From Lysinibacillus fusiformis (GTDB lineage Bacteria > Bacillota > Bacilli > Bacillales_A > Planococcaceae), in contig NZ_PDFK01000013.1 in the NCBI RefSeq assembly GCF_002845985.1, forward strand, positions 1-49,163: 49,163 nt of DNA, in the 5' to 3' direction. Below, in pieces: positions 15,198 to 24,300 of this stretch. Under the pieces are notes generated by a model that had not been told where the DNA came from, did no database searches, and saw nothing but the letters and a program-made list of their open reading frames with translations. The position numbers and the translations under genes are program-made. Numbering within the stretch: position 1 is the first letter of the stretch; every line of letters starts with the position of its first letter.

Positions 15198-17108
15198 GTG
15201 AACATAGATGACCATATCCTTTTGTGGAAGGCTGCTTCCATTCAATTGTTTGATATTCGTTATACAAGGATGCAAAGTGATGAACAGCTTAGCTCCTATC
15301 GTGTACCAGCAAGCGGTTTTTTGTACGCAATAAAGGGAAAGGCTAAAGTATTATTAGACAGTAAAGCCTATAAGATAGAAAATTTTTATATAGTGCATGT
15401 TGGTAAAGGGAGCTGCCTGCATATTAGTGCTGTAGAAGATAGTTTGGAGTACTATTTAATTCTCTACAAAGCGACGTTACCTCTTCCTCATAGAAAAAAT
15501 TTGCTAGCATTGTGGGAACGTGAAAAACCTTTTCAGCTTCAATATGTTTTTCAAATTTCGAATGCGCTCACATTACAGGAAAAAATCGAAACTATGCACC
15601 GAGAGTGGCTCAAACAGGGCAATATAGCCCATTTTCATGTCAAAGTCCTTTTTTATCAATTCATTTATGAACTTTTGCAGCAATTACATCAACAGCAGGT
15701 CATTGTTCAACAGCCGGATCTTGTGGAGCAAATTCAAAATTATATAGAAGAATATTACAATCAACCGATTACACGAGAATCGCTTGCTCAAATGTTGAAT
15801 TATAGTGTGCCCTATATAGCTAAGCAATTTAAGCAGAAGACGGGTAGAAGTATTATTGATTATCTTATCCAGATAAGAATACAAAAAGCACAGCAGTTAT
15901 TATTACATACCACTTCGAGCTTGCAGGAGATTGCGTCGAGTGTTGGCTATGAAGATGTCTCTTATTTTATCCGTATCTTTAAAAAGTACAGTGGGCAAAC
16001 CCCAATGCAATTTAAACAACAGCCAGATAAGCATAAATCGTATCGTCCTATGTATCGGCTTTCTTTGTCTAATGATAAAAAGTGGATACGACATTATATT
16101 GATAATGATAATTATTATCAATATAAAGCAAAAGGAGATTTATCGATGAATAAAAAAGCAAAGTCCTCTATGATGGCGACTTTATTGCTATGCTTCACTT
16201 TATTGCTTAGTGCATGCTCTGGTACTGCTATCACAGCTTCTAATAATGGAGAAACAAAAGCACCAGCTAATGAGTCAACGGAAGTACAGTCGACAACCAA
16301 AATTGTATCCACTGTGAAGGGGGATGTCGAGATTCCTGTTGACCCAGAACGTATCGTAACCGATTATTACCCAGGTTTTTTATTAACTATGGGCATTAAA
16401 CCAGTTGGAACACAGGAGCTTTATATGAAAAGCCCTTACCTGAAGGAGCATAATGAAGGAATTACTTATTTTGAAGAATCCCTTGAAGCAGTAGTTGATT
16501 TGAAGCCCGACCTTATCATTACTGGGGATGATAAGAAATACGAAGCATATGCTAAAATAGCGCCTACAGTTTTAATACCCTTTAATTTAGAAATGGATGC
16601 AACATTGGAGGAGTTTAGTAAAATTTTAGATAAAGAAGAAGAAGTGAAGGCTTGGTTAGATGACTATAATCAAAGGGTAGCAAAAGCGAGACAAACGGTT
16701 CAAGATATCATTGGTAAGGATCAAACCGTGACGATTTTTGCTGGTGGAGCAAAAAATAACATAACATTATATGGTAATGGTTATACAGGGCGATCATTTT
16801 ATGATGGGCTTGGGCTAACTCCACCCGCAAAAGTAGTAGAGGAAATTGATCCTGAAAAGCCGTGGCTGGAATTATCACCTGAATTACTTCCAGATTATGC
16901 GGGTGATTATATTTTTGTGGCTGTTGATAAAGCGACAGAAACATATGATTATAAAAACGAACCAGTTTGGAAAACGCTAGATGCTGTGCAAGATGATCAA
17001 ATTTTTGAAATTGATGGCTGGAGTTTCTGGTTTTCAGATCCTATTTCAATCCTAGGACAAATTGAAGAAGTGACAGAAATGCTAGTACAGCATGCAAAAG
17101 CAAAATAA
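15198..17108 (+). CDS. AraC-family regulator read in frame into a complete siderophore-binding lipoprotein
   Basis: This is a 636-residue continuous reading frame starting at GTG. Residues 1-170 are an AraC-type sensor domain and about 173-275 the double helix-turn-helix (ending GQTPMQFKQQ). About 276-316 is a polar/aromatic linker. Residue 317 onward is a full lipoprotein: MNKKAKSS, a hydrophobic run and the lipobox LLLSAC (Cys340), then a hydroxamate-type binding domain with GDVEIPVDPERIV and LPDYAGDYIFVA. Other regulators in the array join the binding domain directly, without a signal peptide. Here the junction also holds a Fur box and an AAAGGAG site. The locus may make both a long fused protein and a short lipoprotein. 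The homologous start of the next gene supports the chosen GTG. Confidence 0.8.
   Translation: MNIDDHILLWKAASIQLFDIRYTRMQSDEQLSSYRVPASGFLYAIKGKAKVLLDSKAYKIENFYIVHVGKGSCLHISAVEDSLEYYLILYKATLPLPHRKNLLALWEREKPFQLQYVFQISNALTLQEKIETMHREWLKQGNIAHFHVKVLFYQFIYELLQQLHQQQVIVQQPDLVEQIQNYIEEYYNQPITRESLAQMLNYSVPYIAKQFKQKTGRSIIDYLIQIRIQKAQQLLLHTTSSLQEIASSVGYEDVSYFIRIFKKYSGQTPMQFKQQPDKHKSYRPMYRLSLSNDKKWIRHYIDNDNYYQYKAKGDLSMNKKAKSSMMATLLLCFTLLLSACSGTAITASNNGETKAPANESTEVQSTTKIVSTVKGDVEIPVDPERIVTDYYPGFLLTMGIKPVGTQELYMKSPYLKEHNEGITYFEESLEAVVDLKPDLIITGDDKKYEAYAKIAPTVLIPFNLEMDATLEEFSKILDKEEEVKAWLDDYNQRVAKARQTVQDIIGKDQTVTIFAGGAKNNITLYGNGYTGRSFYDGLGLTPPAKVVEEIDPEKPWLELSPELLPDYAGDYIFVAVDKATETYDYKNEPVWKTLDAVQDDQIFEIDGWSFWFSDPISILGQIEEVTEMLVQHAKAK
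16100..16120 (+). promoter_or_regulatory. Fur box inside the coding frame of the fusion gene
   Basis: TGATAATGATAA followed by TTATTATCA is the most complete Fur box in the window, with three overlapping hexamer-like units. It lies in the linker region of the 636-residue frame, where it is translated as IDNDNYYQ, and 26 bases before the internal lipoprotein start at 16146. It would drive iron-repressed transcription of the lipoprotein alone. Confidence 0.75.
16146..17108 (+). other. Nested lipoprotein start inside the first fusion gene
   Basis: ATG 16146 has AAAGGAG (16131-16137) at ideal spacing and begins a normal lipoprotein signal peptide (Cys24 if started here), giving a free 320-residue siderophore-binding lipoprotein. 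An in-frame Fur box is immediately upstream. It may be the main product under iron starvation, with the long frame as a read-through form. Confidence 0.7.
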
Positions 17109-17120
17109 ATGGGATTCCAT

Positions 17121-17155
17121 AAAATCACTCAAGCATTGGATGTTTGAGTGATTTT
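17121..17155 (+). terminator. Rho-independent terminator after the first fusion gene
   Basis: A 12-base stem AAAATCACTCAA / TTGAGTGATTTT is followed by T residues. Confidence 0.85.
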
Positions 17156-17189
17156 TCTATGTTTCATGCATGATTGTAGAAAAATGTAT

Positions 17190-17204
17190 TGAGAACGATT
17201 ATCA
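17190..17204 (+). promoter_or_regulatory. Fur box upstream of the second AraC-lipoprotein fusion
   Basis: TGAGAACGATTATCA is a 7-1-7 Fur site with two mismatches, followed by TATAAT, so it overlaps the likely promoter. Confidence 0.68.
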
Positions 17205-17251
17205 ATTATAATAAACTGGGAGATAGTGATAATTGGAAGGAATGATGTAGG

Positions 17252-19174
17252 ATGCTGCCAAAAGAGGAGTTTTTTTTTCTTTGGAATCATGCAACGATTA
17301 AAGTACTCGATATACGATATGAACTATTTAAACCTGAAGAGATTGGGAAATTATATAAATTGCCTGCTAATATGTTTCTTTTTGCCACAGGTGGAGGTGC
17401 AGAAATCCAGATCGATTTAACAAACTATACACTAGAGGGCTTTCATCTTATTCACGGTGGAAAAGGCTCCACTTTGCAAATCGTGGCAACAGACAAAGGG
17501 TTTGAATACTACATGGTATTTTATCGAGCTTCCATTCCTTTAACCCTTAATAAAATGATAGCAAGAGCCATGCAAAGCAATAATCCTTTCAACTATCAAT
17601 ACAGTCTTATACCTAACTCACCTATTACTATGTTTAAAAAAATACATTATATGTATATAGAATGGGGAAATGCTAATAATCTCAGCAAATTTACCATTAA
17701 ATCGCTATTCTATCAATTATTAAATGAGATTTTCAAGCAGTTAGAACAAGACAGTATCGACATTCAAAAGCTGAATGTCTCTAATCAAATTAAAGCCTAT
17801 CTAGAAGAAAATTATGCACAGCCATTGACTTTAGAATCAATTGCGAAGGCATTACGCTATAGTCCATCCCATTTATCCATTCAATTCAAGCAACAAATAG
17901 GTTGTAGTCCGATTGAGTATTTAATTCAGCTCCGTATTGAAAAAGCTTCTATTTTGCTTGAGCAGACAAATGCTAGCTTGCGCGATATCGCAATGGGTGT
18001 CGGCTATAACGATGTTTATTATTTTAGTAGACTATTCAAAAAGAGAGTAGGCGTTTCCCCCATAAAATTTCGTCAAAGGGAACAGTTGAATCGTCTAGTA
18101 AAAGATAGTCCTTCAATGTCTGAAAGATACTCCATTGTCGATTGGAGCTTCCAAGATTATATTGAGAATGGTTATCAATATAATGAAAGGAAGTATGAAC
18201 CAATGAATAAAAGAGGATTATCAGCTATTGCAACACTCTTTCTATGTCTGACACTTTTATTAAGTGCTTGCAGTAGTGGAGCAACAACAAATACTGGAAG
18301 CGGGGAAAAACAGGCCTCTACGGCACAAGCAGTCAGCGAATCACAAACAAAAATTGTATCCACTATGAAAGGAGATGTAGAAATACCTGTAAATTCTGAG
18401 CGAGTAGTGGTGATGTATTATACAGGTGATGTACTAGCTTTTGATGTGACACCAGTGGGCTCCTCTAAAATACAAGAGGGAGCAGCATTTGAGGAAGAAT
18501 TAAAAACAGTTGAAAGTTTAGGTGAGTGGTTCGAACCAAATGTGGAGGCAGTAATCCAATTAAAACCTGACGTCATCATTATCCCAAGTAAGGATGAGCT
18601 GTATGAGCAAATGCAAAAAATTGCACCTACTGTCATGATCGATTTCTCTACATCACTGGATGACCGTTTAACGAAGATTGGTGAAGTATTAGGGAAAGAG
18701 AAAGAAGCAAAAGAGCTTTTAGCTAATTTCTATACAAAAGTAGAGAACAGTCAAGAGAAGCTGAAAGAGGCAGGTATTTTAGATAAAACAGTTAGTATTA
18801 TGGAAGGCGGCAAAGGACAAATGTCCGTAGTGACAAGCTATACCTATGGACGTGGTTCCCAAGCTATTTATGAGTATTTAGGTTTGAAAGCACCTGATAT
18901 TATTCAAAAGAAAATTGATGACAAAAACAACACGGATGAGGCAATCAATGTTTCTTTAGAAGTACTAACAGATTATGCAGGTGATTTTGTGTTCCGTTCA
19001 TCCTACGAAGGAATGGTGGATTTAACAGATCACCCAGTTTGGTCTAATATCCCAGCCGTTAAAGAAGGAAGACTGATTGAAATGGATTTTGGTTTTTGTT
19101 ACTATAACGACATTTATTCATTAACAAAGCAGCTAGATTTCATCGTGGACAACCTAGTAGCTACGACAAAATAG
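17252..19174 (+). CDS. AraC-family regulator read in frame into a complete siderophore-binding lipoprotein, second copy
   Basis: This is a 640-residue frame and a tandem paralogue of the gene at 15198, with the same order. It has a sensor domain (1-175), a double helix-turn-helix (about 180-278, ending GVSPIKFRQRE), a linker (279-317) and, from residue 318, a lipoprotein with MNKRGLSA, a hydrophobic core and lipobox LLLSAC (Cys340). The binding domain has GDVEIPVNSERVV, QLKPDVIII, KIAPTVMI and LTDYAGDFVF. The lipidated Cys is at residue 340 in both copies although the linker sequences differ. A second Fur box and AGGAAG site are embedded in the linker. The lack of a stop in both copies argues against a sequencing slip. 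Confidence 0.8.
   Translation: MLPKEEFFFLWNHATIKVLDIRYELFKPEEIGKLYKLPANMFLFATGGGAEIQIDLTNYTLEGFHLIHGGKGSTLQIVATDKGFEYYMVFYRASIPLTLNKMIARAMQSNNPFNYQYSLIPNSPITMFKKIHYMYIEWGNANNLSKFTIKSLFYQLLNEIFKQLEQDSIDIQKLNVSNQIKAYLEENYAQPLTLESIAKALRYSPSHLSIQFKQQIGCSPIEYLIQLRIEKASILLEQTNASLRDIAMGVGYNDVYYFSRLFKKRVGVSPIKFRQREQLNRLVKDSPSMSERYSIVDWSFQDYIENGYQYNERKYEPMNKRGLSAIATLFLCLTLLLSACSSGATTNTGSGEKQASTAQAVSESQTKIVSTMKGDVEIPVNSERVVVMYYTGDVLAFDVTPVGSSKIQEGAAFEEELKTVESLGEWFEPNVEAVIQLKPDVIIIPSKDELYEQMQKIAPTVMIDFSTSLDDRLTKIGEVLGKEKEAKELLANFYTKVENSQEKLKEAGILDKTVSIMEGGKGQMSVVTSYTYGRGSQAIYEYLGLKAPDIIQKKIDDKNNTDEAINVSLEVLTDYAGDFVFRSSYEGMVDLTDHPVWSNIPAVKEGRLIEMDFGFCYYNDIYSLTKQLDFIVDNLVATTK
18163..18177 (+). promoter_or_regulatory. 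Fur box inside the coding frame of the second fusion gene
   Basis: TGAGAATGGTTATCA is a 7-1-7 site with two mismatches. It is translated as part of YIENGYQY in the linker and lies 25 bases before the internal ATG at 18203. Confidence 0.65.
18203..19174 (+). other. Nested lipoprotein start inside the second fusion gene
   Basis: ATG 18203 has AGGAAG at good spacing and starts a lipoprotein signal peptide with lipobox SAC. Translation from here gives a free 323-residue siderophore-binding lipoprotein, as in the first copy. Confidence 0.68.
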
Positions 19175-19191
19175 TATAAACATTAGAGAGT

Positions 19192-19220
19192 GCCCCATAA
19201 ATATCGTTTATGGGGCTTTT
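19192..19220 (+). terminator. Rho-independent terminator after the second fusion gene
   Basis: A perfect 10-base stem GCCCCATAAA / TTTATGGGGC with a 5-base loop is followed by TTTT. Confidence 0.85.
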
Positions 19221-19232
19221 GTCTACAGTCTG
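19213..19232. repeat. Short sequence identical to the right end of the IS1182-family element
   Basis: These 20 bases, ending GTCTACAGTCTG, are identical to the right terminus of the IS1182-family element at 34880-34899. A preceding GAGAGTG is shared too, and both copies sit on the 3' side of a terminator-like hairpin. It could be a solo IS end left by deletion, or a shared terminator-associated motif. Confidence 0.45.
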
Positions 19233-19280
19233 GAACAACTAACTTGAATTTAGTTGTTTCTTCTTTCAGAAGCGTCATGC

Positions 19281-20579
19281 TTATTTTCTTATAATTTGGA
19301 ATGTGCCAGACGTAGTTGCTTGAACAATATGACGATTTCCATCAACATAGAAGTTAGTATGCAACTTCTCACCTAAATCGTTCCTTTGAATAATGGAAGC
19401 ATTTTTAGGCAAATTGTTAATAATTAATTCGATGTTTTCCTCGAATTCTATAGGTTTATTATTGAGTGTCATCTTGAATGTAATGTTATTTAATTTTCTT
19501 TTAAGCTGAATTTCTATGACACCAGTAGTATCCTTATCCACTAAAGTTGAGAGAGAAGGAATAATTAATGTCATATTAGATTTGGTAGTTAAGATAAATC
19601 TTTCTGTGTGAACTCCTGGGTCAGTGACATTTATTTTTGCACTATAATCATTTCTATTTCTAGACATAGCCGTTGTTTTACCAGGCAATGCGGCGATATT
19701 GGAAAAATTAGGCTTTGTATTTTCAACTGATTGTGTTGGAAGTTTATATTTACCATTCACAAGATCAATTAAAATAGACACATTTGGAACTATTTGTTGC
19801 TGCACGGGTGTTAGCGCCTCAAACGCAGTTTTAACCTTTTGTACATCCTTAATTGTAGATGTTTTAGGTGATAGAGTAGCAATGGCATTTTCTACATCTT
19901 TGGCAGCAGCTTTATCCTTTACGACAAGTCGTTCAGCCTCTAATAATAGTTGCTCTGTACCATACGGTAAATAAGCATTTGTAAATTTTCGTAATGCATT
20001 ATATTCAGCACGTGCTGCCTCAACTTCTTGATGGAAGCTTAAACGTGAAGAATTTAATAATTGTATTTTCGTTACTACTTTGTAAATTGTCGTATTTGGA
20101 CTTATATATGATGATAGTATTCTCTGTGTTTCAGCATTAACAAATGTTTTCTGTGCAGCGTTTAAAGAATTGAACCACTCCCTTGTAGCCAAAACATTTT
20201 CATAATAATTTACTGCGGTAGGTTCTACAGAAGCTAGTTTTTCTTCAATTTGTGAAGCGAGTTTACGATATAAAATTCTAGTATGTTGATGATTGGAAAG
20301 TACGTCATAATTAGTAACATACTGTTTTTCTGTTTCAGTCAAGTTGTTATAAGCTTTGAGAGCCGATTCCAATCTTGTTTGGAATGAGGAATATCGATCA
20401 TCAATGATTGATATGAGCTGAATAACATTCCAGACATTAGAATTGTAGTAGTAGTTATTATTGTATGTGTAGGCTATTTTTGATGGCTCTGTAACTTCAG
20501 CTGCTGATGCTGGTGCACTGTAAAGAAGTGAAGGGATAGCAACTAAAGACAGCAAAGCCAATCTTTTTTTGTTTTTCAT
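19281..20579 (-). CDS. secreted helical-repeat protein of unknown function
   Basis: This is a 432-residue protein. Its signal peptide (MKNKKRLALLS, a hydrophobic core and an APASA cleavage site) indicates export. Residues about 45-280 hold roughly three imperfect alpha-helical units of the type V-x3-I-x2-L...A-x-Y/F-x-x-L-T/N-x-x-Q/E-x-x-V-x-N, seen in surface proteins of Bacillales. The C-terminal part (about 310-432) looks beta-rich, ending in a SGTFQIIRK strand. No LPXTG motif, S-layer homology domain or catalytic motif is visible. The start has AGGAGG 12 bases upstream. A surface or matrix role is a guess from export and repeats. Confidence 0.75.
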   Translation of the reverse strand: MKNKKRLALLSLVAIPSLLYSAPASAAEVTEPSKIAYTYNNNYYYNSNVWNVIQLISIIDDRYSSFQTRLESALKAYNNLTETEKQYVTNYDVLSNHQHTRILYRKLASQIEEKLASVEPTAVNYYENVLATREWFNSLNAAQKTFVNAETQRILSSYISPNTTIYKVVTKIQLLNSSRLSFHQEVEAARAEYNALRKFTNAYLPYGTEQLLLEAERLVVKDKAAAKDVENAIATLSPKTSTIKDVQKVKTAFEALTPVQQQIVPNVSILIDLVNGKYKLPTQSVENTKPNFSNIAALPGKTTAMSRNRNDYSAKINVTDPGVHTERFILTTKSNMTLIIPSLSTLVDKDTTGVIEIQLKRKLNNITFKMTLNNKPIEFEENIELIINNLPKNASIIQRNDLGEKLHTNFYVDGNRHIVQATTSGTFQIIRK

Positions 20580-20825
20580 ACTAAGAGAAGCCTCCTATTT
20601 TATTTTTCATGGTAGATGCAGTGGGAATCTATCCAAGATTTGGTGTTAAATCAATTTTATCATAGCCTAGGATCTTTTTATGCATTTTTTAGATGATTAG
20701 GTAGATTGGTTATAAAATTTATGTGAGCATCATATAACTTCAGTACCTATAGAGGAAGTTATATTTGTAAAGATAATAGAAATTTAATGGGAAAAACAGG
20801 AGATGTTGAGTAGTGAGCATGGTGA

Positions 20826-21152
20826 GTCAATTGGTTACAATTGATCCCGAAGGTTAAAAATGCATCACTAGGTACTGTTCAAAAGAAGAAAATGAACAAT
20901 TCATCAAAGTATTATGTTGTAACAGGTACATAAGAAAATCGACAAATTGCTGAAAATATTCATGATGTGATGAAGTATTAATTTGGGTGGTATGTAGACA
21001 TTGAACAGATTAATAGTAGATGGAGAGCCAAGAAGGGAACGGTTACAAGCAAACTAAGCAGAAAAGAAAATTAAGCAGCTGAACAGTCAAAAGTTACGAA
21101 TGTGATACGTGAATAATTCAAGGATGTTCAGGATTTGTTCAGTACCATGTAG
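20826..21152 (+). pseudogene. Possible decayed gene with four in-frame TAA stops
   Basis: One frame gives protein-like sequence broken by four TAA codons, with segments such as ENRQIAENIHDVMKY, FGWYVDIEQINSRWRAKKG and FKDVQDLFSTM. Each stop could be a former CAA glutamine codon. The frame ends at TAG 21150-21152, and a strong plus-strand terminator follows within 60 bases, as after a real gene. No start with a ribosome binding site is visible and the family is not recognised. Confidence 0.35.
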
Positions 21153-21204
21153 TAAGCTATTTTATGTAATCTTGTCAATGTCTTAAACTTTAAGCAAACC
21201 AAGA

Positions 21205-21239
21205 AAGACTAGGCTTCTTTTGTAAGCCTAGTCTTTTTT
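21205..21239 (+). terminator. Strong Rho-independent terminator with no intact plus-strand gene upstream
   Basis: A perfect 12-base stem AAGACTAGGCTT / AAGCCTAGTCTT is followed by TTTTT on the plus strand. The nearest plus-strand candidate is the decayed frame at 20826-21152. Confidence 0.85.
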
Positions 21240-21337
21240 GTTCGTGCAATGGATAGGATTTCTGGAAGAGATGAATAGAGCTCATAAAGTGATGGATTCA
21301 CCTTCCAAACTGACGGTTAGAACGACATCATTCGCCT

Positions 21338-24300
21338 TTAAGTTTTTGGAATGGAGAAGGAGATGGTTGTGCCTTGATCAATGACACTGTTTATCGTTAA
21401 TTCCACGCCAAATAATTGCTTTAGACGTTGTTCCGTATTGACAAGACCTACGCTTGTTTTCTTTTCAGGTATCCTATGTTCAAAGCCAACACCGTTATCA
21501 GAAATGGCTATTGTAAAAAGCTTCTCCATCTCTTTGATGCAGATGGTCACAGTACCACCCTCTCGACGAGGTAAAATACCATGCTGGATAGCATTTTCGA
21601 CCAAGGTTTGTAACGACAGTGGAGGAACAAACAGACTCATCTGATTAGGAATATTCCACACAACTCGTATCCTGTCACCAAAGCGAATTTGTTCAATTGC
21701 AATATAGGCGCGTACAAGCTTTAATTCATAGTCGATAGGCACGACTAAATCGACATTTTGGAAATCGAAACTCATTTGTAGGTAATCACTAAAGGCCAGT
21801 AGTAATTCCTCCATTTTTTCATCATCTACTCCATTTAAAGAAATAATAGAATTCAGTGTATTGAAGAAAAAGTGAGGTTGAATTTGTGCTTGGAGCCATG
21901 CAGCTTCAATGCGAAGACGTTCCTCACTAGATTGCTTCATCTGAATGAGTGCTTGAACACGTGATTTAAGCTCCATGTATTCCATTGGTTTCCTAATGTA
22001 GTCATTTGCTCCACTTAAAAAGGCGAGTCGAATATCTTCACTTTGCTGTCGAGCTGTTAAAAATAATATGGGCAGCTCTGAAATTGAGAATTTTTCACGA
22101 ATGTACTTTGCCAATTCATAGCCAGACATATGCGGCATCATAATGTCGGAAATAACTAAATCAAAGCTACTCTCTTGTAGTTTTCTAAGAGCTTCGGTCC
22201 CACTTAAAGCTGTTTCAATTTCAAAGGGTTCAGTCGAAAATGCATTCACGAGAACTTGTAAGTTTACAGCATCATCATCCACGACAAGAATTCTTGCCTG
22301 ACTGGTCACCAAAGTAGTTTCTTCAGTGGAAGCGGCAAAGCTTTCTTTCATTTGCGATAAATCATTTAACAATGACGTAAATTTTAATAATGTTGTATCC
22401 ATTTCAGTATTGGAGTCACTGTATTCCACTGTTTGTGTCTTTGCTATGGGTAAGGAAAACGTAAAGGATGAGCCTTCCCCAAGAGTGGAAGTCAACGATA
22501 TTGTCCCACCGTGCAAAGATATAAGCTCTTGGCAAATACTTAAGCCTAATCCGAGGCCCCCACTTACCGACGTCATTGTTGAATCAACTTGCTCATAAGG
22601 GTCAAATATTCTTTCTTGCATATCCTTTTCAATGCCAATTCCTGTATCTGTAACGGAAATATATAATTTTTTACCAACCACTTCGGCATCAATCGTAATG
22701 GAGCCCTGCTCTGTAAATTTAATGGCATTATGAATTAGGTTGGAAAAAATTTGAATTAATCGTGTCTCATCTGCTAACACAAAAGGTGAATTAGTAGGTA
22801 TCCGTATGATAAGCTCAATTGGTTTTCCTTTCAGCATAAAACGAAACATATTGCTAACCCCACTTGCGAGATTATAAGCATTCAAAGGTTTGGGCTGCAG
22901 TCGAAGCGTTTTTTCTTTTAGCTTTACTAGATCTAATAAATCATCTAGCATATGGGTCATGTGATTGCCGATTCTTACCAATAGTTTTAAATCACTTTGA
23001 TCTTCTTTAGTTTCCTGTTTTGCTAACAAAGTTTGGGCGATGCTCATCATGCCGTGCAAAGGGTTTCGCAGCTCATGAGAGGTATTTGCTAGAAAATCAT
23101 CCTTTGTACTTATTTCTTTTTGTAATTTCACAGAAAGCTTTTCAGTTTGTAAGGTTGATTGAAAATAGCGTGTAAACCAAAATGCGGATAATGCCGTTAT
23201 ACCAATTAATAAATCAAAAGGATAATGACTATAAGGTAGTGTAGCATTTTGTCTTATAGAGAAAAATAATGAATTAGTGACTACTGCTGTCCCTGTTAAT
23301 AATAAAAATATTACGCCTTTTTGACCTTTTATCACGATAGACAATGTGAAAATCGTTATAATAATAGGCGAGACGATGAAAAGTATTATGAATATCATTT
23401 TTGTTTTAAAAATGTATTCTATCGGGGTTACTACAATAAATAATAAATAGGTAGCACACAGCAAAGGAACAATCGTTAATATTTTAGGCTTAGCGTATTC
23501 CTTCATCAATTCACGTAGGAACAAAACGAAAAACATCATATTGTTAATATAAGAAAAATAAAATAATTTGTTTGCCCAAATCCAATTGATAGGTATGTAG
23601 CTAAATAAAATTTTATTGCTAGAAACGAGTACGGTTACACAGGTTGAAACAATAATCAAGGCAAAATAAAGAAGAGATTTATCCCGAATACCGATAATCC
23701 AAAGTAGAATCGTAAATAATAGATAAAAAATAAAGACTAAGCAAACCGCCATTTGAGTTGTAATGGAAAAGGTTTTTGATTGTTCCATAGAGTGCAAATC
23801 GCCAAAAATAATTTCTTTTTGAAACCCGCCTTGTACATATGGGTTTGTTTGAACACCTTGGATAATAATTTCGCTTTCATTAGTATTAAGCGTAAAATAA
23901 TGGGTTACAGGTCTGCCAATAGGAGCCGTTTGAGTATAATCCGCTGTAAGATTCCCTAGTCCACCAATGAATTGACCATCTATGTAAAGCTCATAGGGAG
24001 CTAAACCTTCAGGAATCGTAATGCCATACATCTGAGGTGCAGTGTGTTCTTTGAGAATTTTTAAACGATAAGAACCATAATGAACCTCATCATTATGTTG
24101 AAAATACTGATCCCAAGATTCTGGTTGATTTGTATAAACTTTATGTTGTTCCACTGATTGGGTATTTTCTGAAGCGAGAAGGATATTAGGGTAGAATTCC
24201 CATTCCTTTTGTAGCTTAATTATAAAATTATGGCTTGTATCAATATTTCTTAAATTAACAGTCCCTTGGATAGCATCGATCCCTGTTGAAATATTTGTGA

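Larger units (their letters stand above)
20580..21337. other. 758-base stretch with no intact gene
   Basis: It contains a promoter-like AT-rich region just upstream of the secreted-protein gene, a decayed plus-strand reading frame (20826-21152) and a strong terminator (21205-21239). No RNA gene was recognised. Confidence 0.6.

Noticed and set aside
15198..19174. Treating the two fusion genes as sequencing errors that removed a stop codon
   Set aside because: Both tandem copies lack the stop independently, and both remain in frame through divergent linkers, which a random error would not give twice.
300..19180. Calling the region a siderophore biosynthesis cluster
   Set aside because: No NRPS, NIS synthetase or catechol pathway gene is present; only sensing, binding, hydrolysis and one MFS transporter are encoded.
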